The translations under genes were made by a program, and so were the position numbers. Below, piece by piece: positions 46,621 to 57,862 of a stretch of 64,000 nt of DNA. The notes under the pieces were generated by a model, which was not told where the DNA came from, searched no databases, and saw nothing but the letters and a program-made list of their open reading frames with translations. Location of the stretch: NCBI GenBank assembly GCA_013368315.1, contig JAACJM010000331.1, positions 1-64,000 on the forward strand, given 5' to 3'. The stretch is from Tetrapyrgos nigripes. Taxonomy: Eukaryota; Basidiomycota; Agaricomycetes; Agaricales; Campanellaceae. Position 1 is the stretch's first letter; the number at the start of each line of letters is the position of its first letter.

Positions 46621-48797
46621 TCATTCGAATGCTTCGCAACCGTAGTCCATGCATCCTTCCCGAGTGAATGTGACGATGTGATCTGAAAGTGAACGTTGAC
46701 ATCAGGTCCATCAAGAGTACAGGCGAATGAATCGACGTACCTCCCAAAGTCCGCGTTGTGAAGCCAACCTCGCAATAACAACTAGAGTGAGAAGGTGGCG
46801 ATCAGGCAAGGACAGGCGTCTTGGAGAACACGGCTTACTAATAATCTGTAAGAGAGAGAATTTGCATTAGGAACGTATAACGCCAAGACCAATGAAACTC
46901 AACTCACAAATCCATTTCCGTTTGAATACCTCTATCTCCTCCTGCCCTCTAGGCCCACTCATCACCTCGGGGTATTCTCTCTGAAGCGCAGGAATGATGA
47001 CATTATCATAATTGGCCAGGAACCGTCTCCTCCATTCCCGCAACGTCCTAGCGTAGTGAGGGCCAATATTAGTTACCGAGTCTACTGTCAATGTACCCTT
47101 GGATCCTTGCTTCATTGACTCGTGGAGAAGAGTGACCGTTGGTAGGAAACCACCAGGGAAGACTAAAGAAAAAAATTAAAGTGAGTACAGTAGCCCGTTG
47201 ATACGTTGATGGGAGATAGAACGACGACATACTCTGATAAAATTATACGGAATGATAAGTATAATGAAGATTGTCGCTCTATCAGAAGATGGTTGCCAAT
47301 TTTAATTGAAGAACATACCCATTTCCGGATGAAATCAATCTCGCGAATGTATCTTTCGTAACCTAATAGAGAAAGACTCAATCTTCAGATCCTGTCAAGG
47401 CAAAACGACGAGAAATGGGAATAGAGAGAGGAGTGACTGAAGGAGTGGCGTACTCACGAGCTTCAGGAATAGTAATGACCTGTATGACACCAACGCCTCC
47501 CTTCTTTTTCAGGGCCCAATCGACTTGCCGCCAGTAAGTCACTATGAACTCTGCACCGACGGCTTCAATCATCTCTATACTGATGAAGCGGTCAAAGGCA
47601 CCCTCCCAACTGGAAGGCATATCCCTATAATCCATCAAATGCACGGTGATACGATCCTGCAACCCAGCAGCAGCTATACGTTCGCGTGCCAAAGTTTGTT
47701 GGTGAACAGAAAGAGTAAGAGTGTCGATAGTTGTGTCGGGGACGCTCTGTGCAATAAGAATAGCCATGGAACCCCATCCCGAACCGATTTCCAGCACACG
47801 GTGGCCGGGTTGAATTTTCGCTTTTTTGAGGATATGTCGCAGTTTGCGCATTTGAGCGTCGTACAGTGGGTCATGCTCTTCGCCATACAGATGTCCATTA
47901 GCTGGGTGTAATTTTCCGTTTATTCCATTGACTCCGTTGACCCCCTTGGTACCGTTGACCTTGTGGTTTAGCCGTTTGAGACCTTGACTGCCATTACACT
48001 CGGCCAGATCGGTTTCATTCCCGAGATCACCATCGAGGTCTTCGAAAATGGCACATGAGTATGTCATGTCTTTTGACAGGAAGCCTAGACGAGATATAAT
48101 GGGCGTAAGTGCCTTCTGCCGTGAGTTCTGTACAAAGTAACGAATGACCTTGAAACATATCATTGGAAATGTCATAGTGGGCGGAGATGTTTGATCGGGA
48201 ATTTGAGATCGTGTTGAGGAACCTGTATGACGTCAATTTCTGAGGAAGTTGGAAGAGGAATGAGACGCTGGAGTCCATGTTGGATAGTTTTTCACGATTG
48301 TCGAGGAATATCTAGGAAAAGGGGTGTTGAGAGAGGTTTCTGAAAGACAAGAGCAGAGTAAACGCACCCGGAACAGTGTAACGAGGTCGTCGCACTCTAC
48401 ATCTCCGTACATGTATGCTTCGGAAAATCCGAGGTCGCCCATAGCGCAAAGGCGCACCCAGAACAGCATCGTTGACAACCCGAAGTTCAGCCTTCAACTC
48501 CTTGTTCTCTTCTTTTTCGGTGGAATGGGAAGGGAAAGTGTAGATGTTTGAATAAGTTAAGACGCGGAGTTGGCCAGTAGACATGTTTCGCATGACTCTG
48601 TTGTAGAAAGTGGATCAGCTGCGAAAGTTTGATAGCACGAAGTTCACTGACGCCACGACGGCAGCTTCTGAAAGTCTAGAGAGCGGAGACCATCCTGCAT
48701 TGATGACAGTTTCAGAAAAGCGGTTCCAAGCCCGGTCTGCGAGTGAAGTGAGAGAAGACGAGTGCTTGCTGGGAGTGTCAAGCAGTTGTTTGGACAT
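46621..48797 (-). CDS. Cyclopropane-fatty-acyl-phospholipid synthase
   Basis: Encodes a fungal CFA synthase: MSKQLLDTPSKHSSSLTSLA, GQLRVLTYSNIYTFPSHST, AMGDLGFSEAYMYGDVECDD, then NISAHYDISNDMF and LSKDMTYSCAIFEDL. The SAM-binding motif is HRVLEIGSGWGSMAILIAQS, with LTLSVHQQTLARERI and GAFDRFISIEMIEAVGAEFI. The C-terminus has HYARTLREWRRRFLANYDNV and LGDHIVTFTREGCMDYGCEAFE. The enzyme adds a methylene group from SAM across unsaturated acyl chains of membrane phospholipids. An Asn/Gly-rich insert (KVNGTKGVNGVNGINGK) sits between the two halves. Near 48464 one extra base seems to separate ELRVVNDA from FWVRLCAMGD. It converges with RIF1-like gene 1 at its 3' end. Confidence 0.8.
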
Positions 48798-49096
48798 GGG
48801 AAAAGGATAGTTTTGAAGGACACAAAAACCTGGCCCATTTATAAGATCACAACAGGCGATGTTTCATTGATGAGATCCTGTGGCAAGATCTCAAAATTTG
48901 ATGCTAGTCCGTCTCTGAAAATCACCCACACTATCATTGAATTGGCTTGAGTAGATAAGCAATTCCATACAGAGCATGCATACTAAGAGACAAATCTACA
49001 GAAAAAGAGAAAGAAAATCCATCATATAAGGAGTAATGTATGTACTACACATATGCACGTTGTCGTAAGCCCTATATGGACAAAATGAATTACTAT
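48798..49096. other. Spacer upstream of the CFA synthase gene
   Basis: Promoter region of the CFA gene and 3' flank of RIF1-like gene 2. A+G-rich with TATATAAG-like patches but no clear element. Confidence 0.4.
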
Positions 49097-52000
49097 TTAT
49101 GCCAAGGCCCGAGCGTTGCGATTGATGGCTTGGTGCCTGCCTAACCGTCGCAGAACCATATCGCGAGAAGGACTTGCCGGTTCGTTTGAGTCATCGCTGG
49201 GGGGGTCATCATCCAATATTGACCGACCCCGACGGAGAGCGGGAGACGTGAGATGGCGAGGGGTGACTTGGCCAATATGGGGATCATCATCCGAAGAAAG
49301 CAGCTGACGCCCACCGGCGGGGGACGAATCATTGATGGACATCATAGAGTCGTCTACAAGTACCATTCAACCATCAGAACCATACCGCGACTCGCAGGAT
49401 TGAAACAAGAACATACCGCTGCCAAAATCTAGCATTTCAGGAATGCAAGGGGAACCACTTCCGGGGCTGCCAGGAGTCTCGGGAGTTTCGGATTGCTTTC
49501 TAACGGCTCTATAAATTTTGACGGTACGAACTGCTTCGCGTTTCTCTCGGCTGAGCAACTGTTTGAAGCTGGGGACTTCGACCGCTTCCATGAGCATAGT
49601 TTTGCGCTTTTTTGGCGTTCGAGTTGGAGTTGGAGTGAATAGACTTTTGCTCGTGTTTGGTTTTATCGCAGCCGATATGGATTTTGTATCCGGCATAAAG
49701 ACATCATCTTCCTGAAGAACAAGGTCGGACTCATTAGAAGGAGACCCTGATGTCGCTTGTGTGATAGGAACAAGCGCATGCGTTAATCTGGCTTTCTTTG
49801 GGGATTTTTCTTCGATATCATCATGGCCGGATAAACGTCGCTTCTTGGAAGGAGAGTTGGGCTGAGAATGCACCTTCACAGATACAGGGGATTCATTTTC
49901 CTTCTCCACGCGACGCCGTTTACTAGGAGAGTGACCTGAGGAAGAATCTGAGGTGGATGGCCGTCGGGAAGGAGTGGTAGGAGAACGGATAAGGGCGAAA
50001 CGAGCCAGATCGGGAGAAAGGTTGGGACGCGGTGGCGATGACACCTTGGTTCGGGTTCGGTTTTTCGGAGTGCTAAGAATGGTTGGCGATTCTAATAGTG
50101 GTGAAGGGCCGGTGGAGGAAGGGAAACCCGCTATTATATTCATAAAGGGTGCAGGTGCCGATGGAACGGTTAGCGGAGAGACCGCTCTGATCGGCTCTGT
50201 TTGGGCAGATATATTGTCGTTGAAAGGCTCGCCGAGACAAGGTCGGTCGTCGTTGTCGACGTTGAAATACTCTTGCACTTTCGGTGGCCAAGCCGTGCTG
50301 GGAATAAGTTTACCACAGGACGCATATTCCCAAAAGTCGTTGAAGGTGTCGAGTACTGCTGCGGGTTTATCCATCCGACCACAGAAAATGGCCTCGAGCA
50401 GTGTTGAAAGGGCTTCAAAAATATCCTCAGTCTGCGGAACAGCTTGAAGCCCCAGCATAATTGCTTGATACAGCGGCAAGACCTGAGCAGGTTAAATGGT
50501 AAGCAAACATGACAGATTTTTCGGAGACAGACTGCACGTACATCCAGAGCATAATCATCTTCAGTCATGGTCCTAAACTCATCGGCGATCCAGAGAACTA
50601 GACCTTCCTGCATCGTCTCCATCAGGTTGAACACTAGATGAACAGGACACGATTCGATGAAATGAACGACAGAGCGTATCATCCACATCATCCGGGCATA
50701 GTTCCTAGGTTCTGGAGGATAGCTGGAACGGAAAGTATCCGTAACGAACTCCACGAAGCTCTCAGGCACTTCCTGTGCGTCACTCAGGCTAACCTTCATG
50801 AGCATCATCTCGACTACACGCGTCAAAGAAGAGAACGTCGTATCGCATCGACCACCGATACTCTCCACTAGTTGATTAACGACACAAAGGGCATCGACGC
50901 CGTAATCCAGTGCCTTATCGATAGCCAGCGCAAGAAGCTTATCCCAAACAGTGAGTTCTTGACCGTCCATATCCCAGGCATGCTGCTCTCTAGAACCGTG
51001 ATGTTAGAACGAGTCGGATAACAGACCGAGGTAGTCTTACCCAAATGGAACAGATAATAGCACCAAAGCACCCTCCCATGAAGCACACTTGCTAGACCAT
51101 ACTTTCACGAACTTGCTCCAGACCACACTACGCGCTTCCTTAGTCCAGGTCCACACCCAAGGATGAGCATCTACGATGACTTGATAACCCCAGAAAGCCT
51201 TGAGGCTGTCCGGTTCGCAAGAGACGCTCAACTCGGCACAGAACATGGCCCATTGAGCTCTTGCTACACCTTCGACCTCTGTCCACTCCTCCTCGTTCTT
51301 CATCAGGGAAGCAAGCAATTTCTCTGCATACATGTCCAAGGAATCGTTGTCAAGAGCATTCTTAGCATAAGCCCAGAGGGAGCGCATCATATTCAACCTC
51401 TTTCCAGGACTCCACCGGCTTTGTTGCTTCGGTCGGCTAGTATCAAAGACGGCACGCTGAGAGCCTGATTTGGAACTTTCCGGTGTAGCTTCTGCTCGCA
51501 GCTCTCGATCATCCCGAAGATGATATCGGTTGCCTTTTCGGCGATCCAATTCTCCTCAGTGGTGTCTGAGGTAGGATGTCAGCCATATACTAAACTGGCG
51601 AAGAAAAGTCCAGCATACCTTCACAGATGGCCCTGCCGGCCTTGAGCAAGCAGGTCCAAGTTTCTTCGATAACATCCTAGACGAAACAACTCAGATGAAA
51701 GCGACAACAAAAAACAAAAACGGACAAACCAGATGATTCTCGATGTTTTCGCCAACAGACACCGCCCTCTTCCACAAAGAAAAGAACTCGTCCAAAACCT
51801 CAACGGTCAACTCTTCCTTCGTCAAAGGTCGCACATCGTTTATTCCAGGACATTGATTGAGAATTGGTCTGACCGTCTTCTGCAACGACTCGAAATCGTT
51901 CAAGAGTAATCCGCCGTCAGTATGGAACAACTTGTCAGGCAACAACTGTACAGAATGCCAGCCAGCAGGCAATGTCTCTAAGCTGACCAGTTGTGATATT

Positions 52001-53796
52001 ATCAACATCGCATCCTTGAACTCGCTATTCTTGCTGAGCATGTTGCCAAGGACCACAAAGGTACGTCGTAAACCATCATCGCCAGTCTCACTGCCCACGC
52101 AGGCAGCGACCGTAGAAACTCCCGATCCCATGCCCACAACAGACTGGACGACCTTCCAAAGTGCAGCACGAAGTGAATCTCCTTGCTTCGGGCTACCACT
52201 AGGACTACTCTGAGGGCTGTCCTCGGTTTCTGATTCTCCTTCTGGATCTGAAGGCAATTGAGGCTGGTAGTAAGCCCAAGTAACGCATCTCCAGACCACA
52301 CAGGCAAGAGCACGAACAGAGCTCTTCTTATGCCTCATGGGCAGAGCCAGTAACGTATGGATGATCCGGCTGAGTCTGATGTCGGTATACAAAGCAGAAC
52401 CCAAGAGTACGATGCAGTTTGCGAGGACGCTTAGCGCCCAAACAGGCCCTTGAGCGACGTGAATAGGATCTGGAGCATTTAGCGTGGTACGCAAAGTACG
52501 GCAGATAGGAGACTCGTTGGGGACCGCCTTCGTAGGAGATGTCTTGGATGGCGAAGGCTTAGCGGGAGAGACTGTGGTGAGGAAGGAGGCTATGTGTGAT
52601 GATATGCGCGTATGGATTTCGTACGAATGCGGGAGATTGATGCTGCCCAAGACCAACCCACCTAGAGCATTACAGGCCTGGACGCGTAGAGAAACAGTAG
52701 GAGCGAGAAGATTGTTGAGAATAGAGGGTAGCAGTTTTACGAAAACCGGTATGAATGTAGAAGGTTGGTATACGGAGAGTTCGTGAACAGCCTATATGTG
52801 CCTTTAGCATATAGGCAAGTATAATTTGACAAGACATACCTTGAGACCGTCATTCGCGGATCCCCTCTTGCCTTCCTTCCCGAGCTCTCCGTCTATGCCT
52901 CGAAGTAGAGAAAAAGCTATCCGGGAACTTGCCGGCGCCAAAACCTCCTCTGGAAGACGCTGACACTGGATCACCAGTATCGAAATCGCGCAGGTTTTTC
53001 TTGCATTAGGAGTCGGGAGAGAATCTGCAAGCGGGATTGCAAGGACTTGTGTGAGAATATTCTTCAACTGGGTAACTGTTTGAAACGCGAATTAGGTCAG
53101 AGGTACAATACGAAAAGTTGGACAGCACGCACCGGTGAATATTTCATAGACAGCCGGAAGGGTAAAGATGAGGTTCAGAAGCCTAAGCACTGATTGCGTT
53201 ATCGTGCACAAGTCTCTTCCGTACTTAGCCTGCTCCGCCGTCATGCATTTCTTCTTCCGTGGACTATTTGTCGGGGAGGGTAGGAGTACAGGACAGTCCT
53301 TCGGCTGATTTTCATTCACCATGGGGTCGACCAGTGCACGACGAACATCCCGATCAATACTCCGGTAGATTGCATCGCGGTTCTCCTTAAGCGGCTCCAA
53401 CAACGGACATGACGAGTCGGTCTCCTCTGTGACAGAAGGACGAAGGCGTGCAGTGAGGACGGAATATCCAGCAATCAAATCGCTCAACTTGGAGTCTGGA
53501 GAAATGATCTGTGATACGGGAGTTTTGAGGTACGAAGAGTCGTGCAGGGGATTGTTAGGTTCGGGAGTGACTTCGCGTTGTTCAACGTCAATGAAGGGAA
53601 GGATAGGCTGAGAGGTTTTCTTGAGAATGGAGCGGGCTGGCGGTTTTCGAGATGCACTGCATGTCGCCGGGAACTGGGGAGGACTGGAGAGTGAATGGTA
53701 TTGGTTCTGCTGGGACCAGACGACACTGCGAGCACTGCCAGGTAGACGGTTCTCCTTTTCTCGATGTGATGTTTTGGGAGGAGTAGGAAGGCTCAT
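49097..53796 (-). CDS. RIF1: Rif1-like protein 2, with SILK PP1-docking motif
   Basis: Many exons, about 1,400 residues, starting MSLPTPPKTSHREKENRLPG. The N-terminus has RKPPARSILKKTSQ, a SILK-type docking site for protein phosphatase 1. The HEAT-like region has LIAGYSVLTARLR, SIDRDVRRALVDPMV, TITQSVLRLLNLIFTLPAVY, LKNILTQVLAIPLADSLPTP and VSLRVQACNALGGLVLGSIN. It continues with SSVRALACVVWRCVTWAYYQ and KELTVEVLDEFFSLWKRAVS-like sequence. The disordered C-terminus carries basic clusters (SPSKRRRVEKENESPVSVKV; TPTRTPKKRKTM). The same N-terminal order of motifs occurs in RIF1-like gene 1. Known Rif1 brings PP1 to origins to oppose DDK. The Rif1 assignment is by architecture and that motif. Confidence 0.7.
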
Positions 53797-55173
53797 CGTG
53801 GACTCTTTGCCGTCGCTGAGGAAATCGGCGAGCTCAGCGATGAGGGTGGGAGCAAAAAGAGAACGACAAGACAAGTGACACTCAACGGTCACTTTTTCCA
53901 AGACGCGTCTGGATTTGTCGTTATTTTGTTTTCGTGTATCTCACGTGCACCGTGTATTGGTGTCAACGACGCGTCTATGGGTTCATGACGTGGCATGCGT
54001 GAACTGACGAATTACCCCTTTTGACCAGATTCTGAAAGTACACTGACGTCGACTCTTTCAGCTTGCTTTAGCTTTCGCGCCCCCGCCCCACTCCTACTCC
54101 AAGCCAGGGACAGATAGAAGGCTTCAATGGGAGGCAAACTCCAATTCGCGAGTACTGCGGTATCTGGATCACTGAGCAAGTTTGTCTAACTATTACTTAT
54201 GAGAGATTACCTAGTACGTCAAAGTACAGCCTACGAGTCAAACTGTCTAGGTAGATTGAGCGTTCTACAGAGCCTCGTGCTGCATGTGGTTGGATCTGCC
54301 TTCATCTGTGCTGCACCCGTCCAGCTGATCCAACGACATTAACGGCTACAGAGCTTGTCTGGTGCCTCGGCTGGCCTTCGAGAACTTCGTTGAGAATTAA
54401 GCAGTGCTACGGACGATCCCTAGACTCGTGGATATCAGTCATTGTCGCCTGTGGCTCTCCTCTTCAATTTCAAGCTTCAAAGTTCCACCAGATTGTGCTC
54501 GTAAGACTGACTCAACAATTTAGCACCTGTAGAAGGGCGTTTAGACGAGCGGGATAGATTTCTCCTGTGCTAGGTAGTCTGTAATAAGGTTCGGTGAGGA
54601 TCACGCCGGACTACAGGAGCTCAATTTCCGTTATTATGACGCAATTAAACTTTCTGAGCAAGCTCTAAGGTATGCTTGAGGAGTGTTCACTTGGAGCGAA
54701 TAGTGTCGTCAACCTACTGAGTCGCTCGTCAAACGATATCACAAGCATAAAGAAAACAAAACAGCTCACAATTTCGTGTTATGCATTGACATTTCTGCTA
54801 GTGCATCATGAGGTCGAACAAGCGAGAAGGCCACATAGCTAGTAGCATTTCGGTCAGGGAAGGAGCTAGGAGTCTAGGACTGATGAGGCGAAAGTAGCGG
54901 AGGAACGAGCACGCTGCCCGAATAGGCGAAGAATTCGTCAGTAAGAAGCATAGGAATGCTGGGCATTGTGAGGACATTACGAGACAGCCGTCGAGACTTT
55001 CGCTAAACATCAGCCGGTGTTAAGGTACTCACGAGTAGTATATAAGATGTGCTGCTCATCCTCTAATCTCCATCGTTCTCAGCGGTCTCCATTTCTTCCA
55101 GAGTACTTTTGCTCTTCACTACATCTCTTCAGCTTCAGCCACCTCTAGTCTTTTAATATCTTTCTTCTTCATA
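53797..55173. other. Divergent promoter region, 1.4 kb
   Basis: Head-to-head upstream regions of RIF1-like gene 2 and Kre9-like paralog 3. MluI-like ACGCGT sites occur near 53897 and 53971, a motif that in yeasts marks G1/S genes, but these may be chance. A minus-strand frame at 54798-55010 shows no family. Confidence 0.45.
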
Positions 55174-55717
55174 ATGCCTTCTATCTACGCCGTTGCCATT
55201 TTCTTCCTCGCTGCATTGTTGAACCTCGTCCTGTCGGCACCTCTGGCTGTACGAGACGTGTACGCACCCCCAGTCCTGTGTCCCCATAATGGAACAGTAT
55301 GGAAAGTTGGCCACAAACACAACGTTACCTGGTGTGTAACTCTCAAGTCTAAAACATGGCACTTGATTGACTTACTCTTTCTTGCAGGGACATCTCCAAT
55401 CCTCCTGCTCAGATCACTAATCGTCTCGGAATGATCGTACTCGTAAAGAACGGACGGCTTGACATTGGTGAGCTGGACGATGACATTGTTCTCAGACCTT
55501 CCTGACATTGGAACCTTAGACCATCCTCTTGCGAAAGGGTTCGAAATCACGACAGGCAGATTTGAGATTAAGGTCCCCGACGTAAAGCCTGGCGTATACA
55601 AACTCGTTTGTGAGTCTTGCGAATAACGATGAGCTGGCAATTATAACTGAACCGCATGTTTCTTCAGTGTTTGGCGATTCCGGCAATGATAGCGAAGAGT
55701 TTCGTATCGAGAATTGA
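55174..55717 (+). CDS. Kre9/Knh1-like secreted protein, paralog 3 (short)
   Basis: A signal peptide (MPSIYAVAIFFLAALLNLVL) is followed by APPVLCPHNGTVWKVGHKHN, then VTWDISNPPAQITNRLGMIV, LVKNGRLDI, DHPLAKGFEITTGRFEIKVP, DVKPGVYKLVLFGDSGNDSE and EFRIEN, stop at 55717. About 140 residues, with no C-terminal tail. The introns lie inside the W codon (phase 2), before DHPLAK (phase 1) and before the GDSGN motif (phase 1). The same three positions are used in the paralogs at 40.7 and 56.1 kb. It probably sits in or on the cell wall. Its exact role is unknown. Confidence 0.75.
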
Positions 55718-56074
55718 ACGACCCTTTCACAAGCTTTTGACACTATCACGAATGGATCGGAATGAGCTACAAGGAACCATACGAGCATAATAATTTGGAC
55801 AATGACTTACGGACTAATACAATGTACTTATCATACGAGATATGTATGCCACAAAATACTAGACTGTTTTGACTGTTGGGATCAAGTTAAGATCAACAAA
55901 CACTGTTTCTCACGCCCCTTTCTAGGCGATCAATGAGGAGGTCACCGGACCACTCTAGATCTATCATAGACTCTAAGTATAAAAGCCAACTACTGTCAGT
56001 ATGAGTCGCTTGACGCTTTTGTCTACCTCTCACCCAGTAGCTCGTCCACCTTCGGTTCATCCGGGACCTCTTCC
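55718..56074. other. Gene-free spacer
   Basis: Between two plus-strand Kre9-like genes; contains the promoter of paralog 4, including CTAAGTATAAAAGCCAACTACT near 55974, a good TATA-box candidate about 100 bp before the start codon. Confidence 0.5.
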
Positions 56075-57096
56075 ATGATGTTCATGCTCACGACGTTATG
56101 CCTTTTCTTCCTCGCTCTCGTCCGAGCAATCCCTCTCGAATCTAGGGATGTGATTAATCCCCAAATCATGTCCCCTGACGCATCCACTGTCTGGGTGGTT
56201 GGACAGACAGAGACCGTGAGCTGGTGAGTATCTTTTCTGGCGACAGTCTTTTTCAAACTTACACATGTCGTTACAGGAATACGACAAACTTACCGCCAGA
56301 CTCCCAAATTACGAACAAACTAGTCACTGTCATTCTGGGCTTCCTCGAGAGCGGAGATGACTCGGAACACCTTATGCTCGGTGAGTATACTCTTGTACTC
56401 GTGAGGACAATGTGTCTTCCAACGTGTACCCAGCATTGGTTTCATCTCTCATCTATGATCTGTCTCTGACCTTTGTCTTTTCAGATAACCCTTTGGCCAA
56501 AGATATTCCTATCCGCGCCGGTCAAGTGAACATCACGGTCCCATCAGTCACTCCAAGGAACAGTTACATCGTAGTCGGTATGTAATTGTTTCTGCCGATT
56601 AAGCAGGTCTGTTGACCATAAATAATCTCGATCTTTCAACTACAACTCAACAGTCATGGGAGACTCCGGTAATGTCAGCCCGCAGTTCACAATCAACGCA
56701 GGGCAATCACTTCCTGCGTCGAGTGGTTCATCCTCCTCTTCTGCATCATCCAACTCTGCATCCAGCTCTGCATCCGGTTCCAGTTCCAGGTCCAGTTCTA
56801 GTTCCAGTCTAATAACAGCTCCTATCCCTATCTCGGGTACTGTTATAACTGGCAATCCATCCTCAGTCCCTTCTGTGACCTCAAGCGGCAGCGTATCTGC
56901 TGCATCGCCTACTGCTACAACTCCGACGACCTCAGGATCATCATCTGTGTCTCGGCCATCCTTAGGATCTTCCTCCTCCTCTGCTTCAGCCGAGTCTGCG
57001 TCGCAGACGGACACTAACAGCGCTGCATGGGGCATGTCGTTCAATTACCCATGTTCATTCATACTAGCGGCCGTAATCATCTTCCTTCAGGTCTAA
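56075..57096 (+). CDS. Kre9/Knh1-like protein, paralog 4 (Ser-rich tail, GPI signal)
   Basis: A signal peptide (MMFMLTTLCLFFLALVRAIP) is followed by ESRDVINPQIMSPDASTVWV, VGQTETVSWNTTNLPPDSQI, LVTVILGFLESGDDSEHLML, DNPLAKDIPIRAGQVNITVP and VVMGDSGNVSPQFTINAGQS. A serine-rich, O-glycosylation-type stretch of about 110 residues then leads to a hydrophobic end (YPCSFILAAVIIFLQV) that fits a GPI-anchor signal. This is the longest of the four paralogs. Its intron phases match paralog 3 exactly. The Ser-rich stretch produces a long acidic-looking shadow frame on the other strand. Confidence 0.78.
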
Positions 57097-57862
57097 ACCT
57101 TCTTGGCCGACGGCCTGCTACATGACGTGGTTCTTATCTCTACTACCAAACAACCAACACTCGCCACCCACGCGACTTGCTTTGGGTTGCACGAACTCTT
57201 TTACTGACATTGACGGTTTTGATGCACTGTATTACTATTTGACAGACATGTCCTCCTCTGCTACGTACATTTCTTTGACGAATCGCTCTTGTACACTTTT
57301 CTGGTTCTCTTGTACATCCTAGTTTTTCTTCGAATCTAACATCCTCTTCTGCATTCAGCACATGGTTAAGTCAAAGGCTCAAGGCATCTAGATTTGGACC
57401 GAATACACTTGTACGGACATACAACAGACAAAGATATCGAGAGAACCCCAAATGAAAGATAACAGGATGAAATCGTAAGCAAACAAGTCGTGAACGAATC
57501 ATGAAGAACAAATATGCAACGGCAATCAATGGCAAGGGGAATATGAACAATGCTAGAATGAGAACGTGAACATGAACGGGCAAGCCCACAGAGCTAGCGG
57601 ATAAGTTTTAGAAAATAAGTAAATATGGCAGGGCATCTAGGTGTGAAGGACGTTAAAGATATACAACAATTCGAATTCTTCTATGCTTCGTGCTTCGTTT
57701 CTATACCGGACAGAAACTGACACGGACACGGACACCGGCGTCTAGGGGTGTGTTCCGCCCTCATACATAGGTTGTTGAAAGATAGGAGTGTGTTTGGGAG
57801 CGAGATCTAATTGGAGTAAAATGAGGAGTAACGCGTTGCTGTGCGAGTGATCCTGTGCCAAT
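57097..57862. other. Gene-free spacer
   Basis: 3' flanks of two convergent genes. Short frames near 57143-57361 and 57371-57589 have no family features. GACACGGACACGGACACCGG near 57719-57738 is a short microsatellite-like stretch. Confidence 0.45.

Noticed and set aside
46621..48797. Secondary-metabolite cluster around the CFA synthase gene
   Set aside because: Neighbours are RIF1-like and wall-protein genes; no synthase, P450 or terpene gene is present.
56640..57044. Minus-strand acidic frame of 134 codons
   Set aside because: Antisense of the Ser-rich tail of Kre9-like paralog 4.
39561..57096. Assembly artefact (collapsed or mis-joined inverted repeat) as the cause of the mirror block
   Set aside because: The two arms are strongly diverged in sequence, so they cannot be one segment assembled twice.
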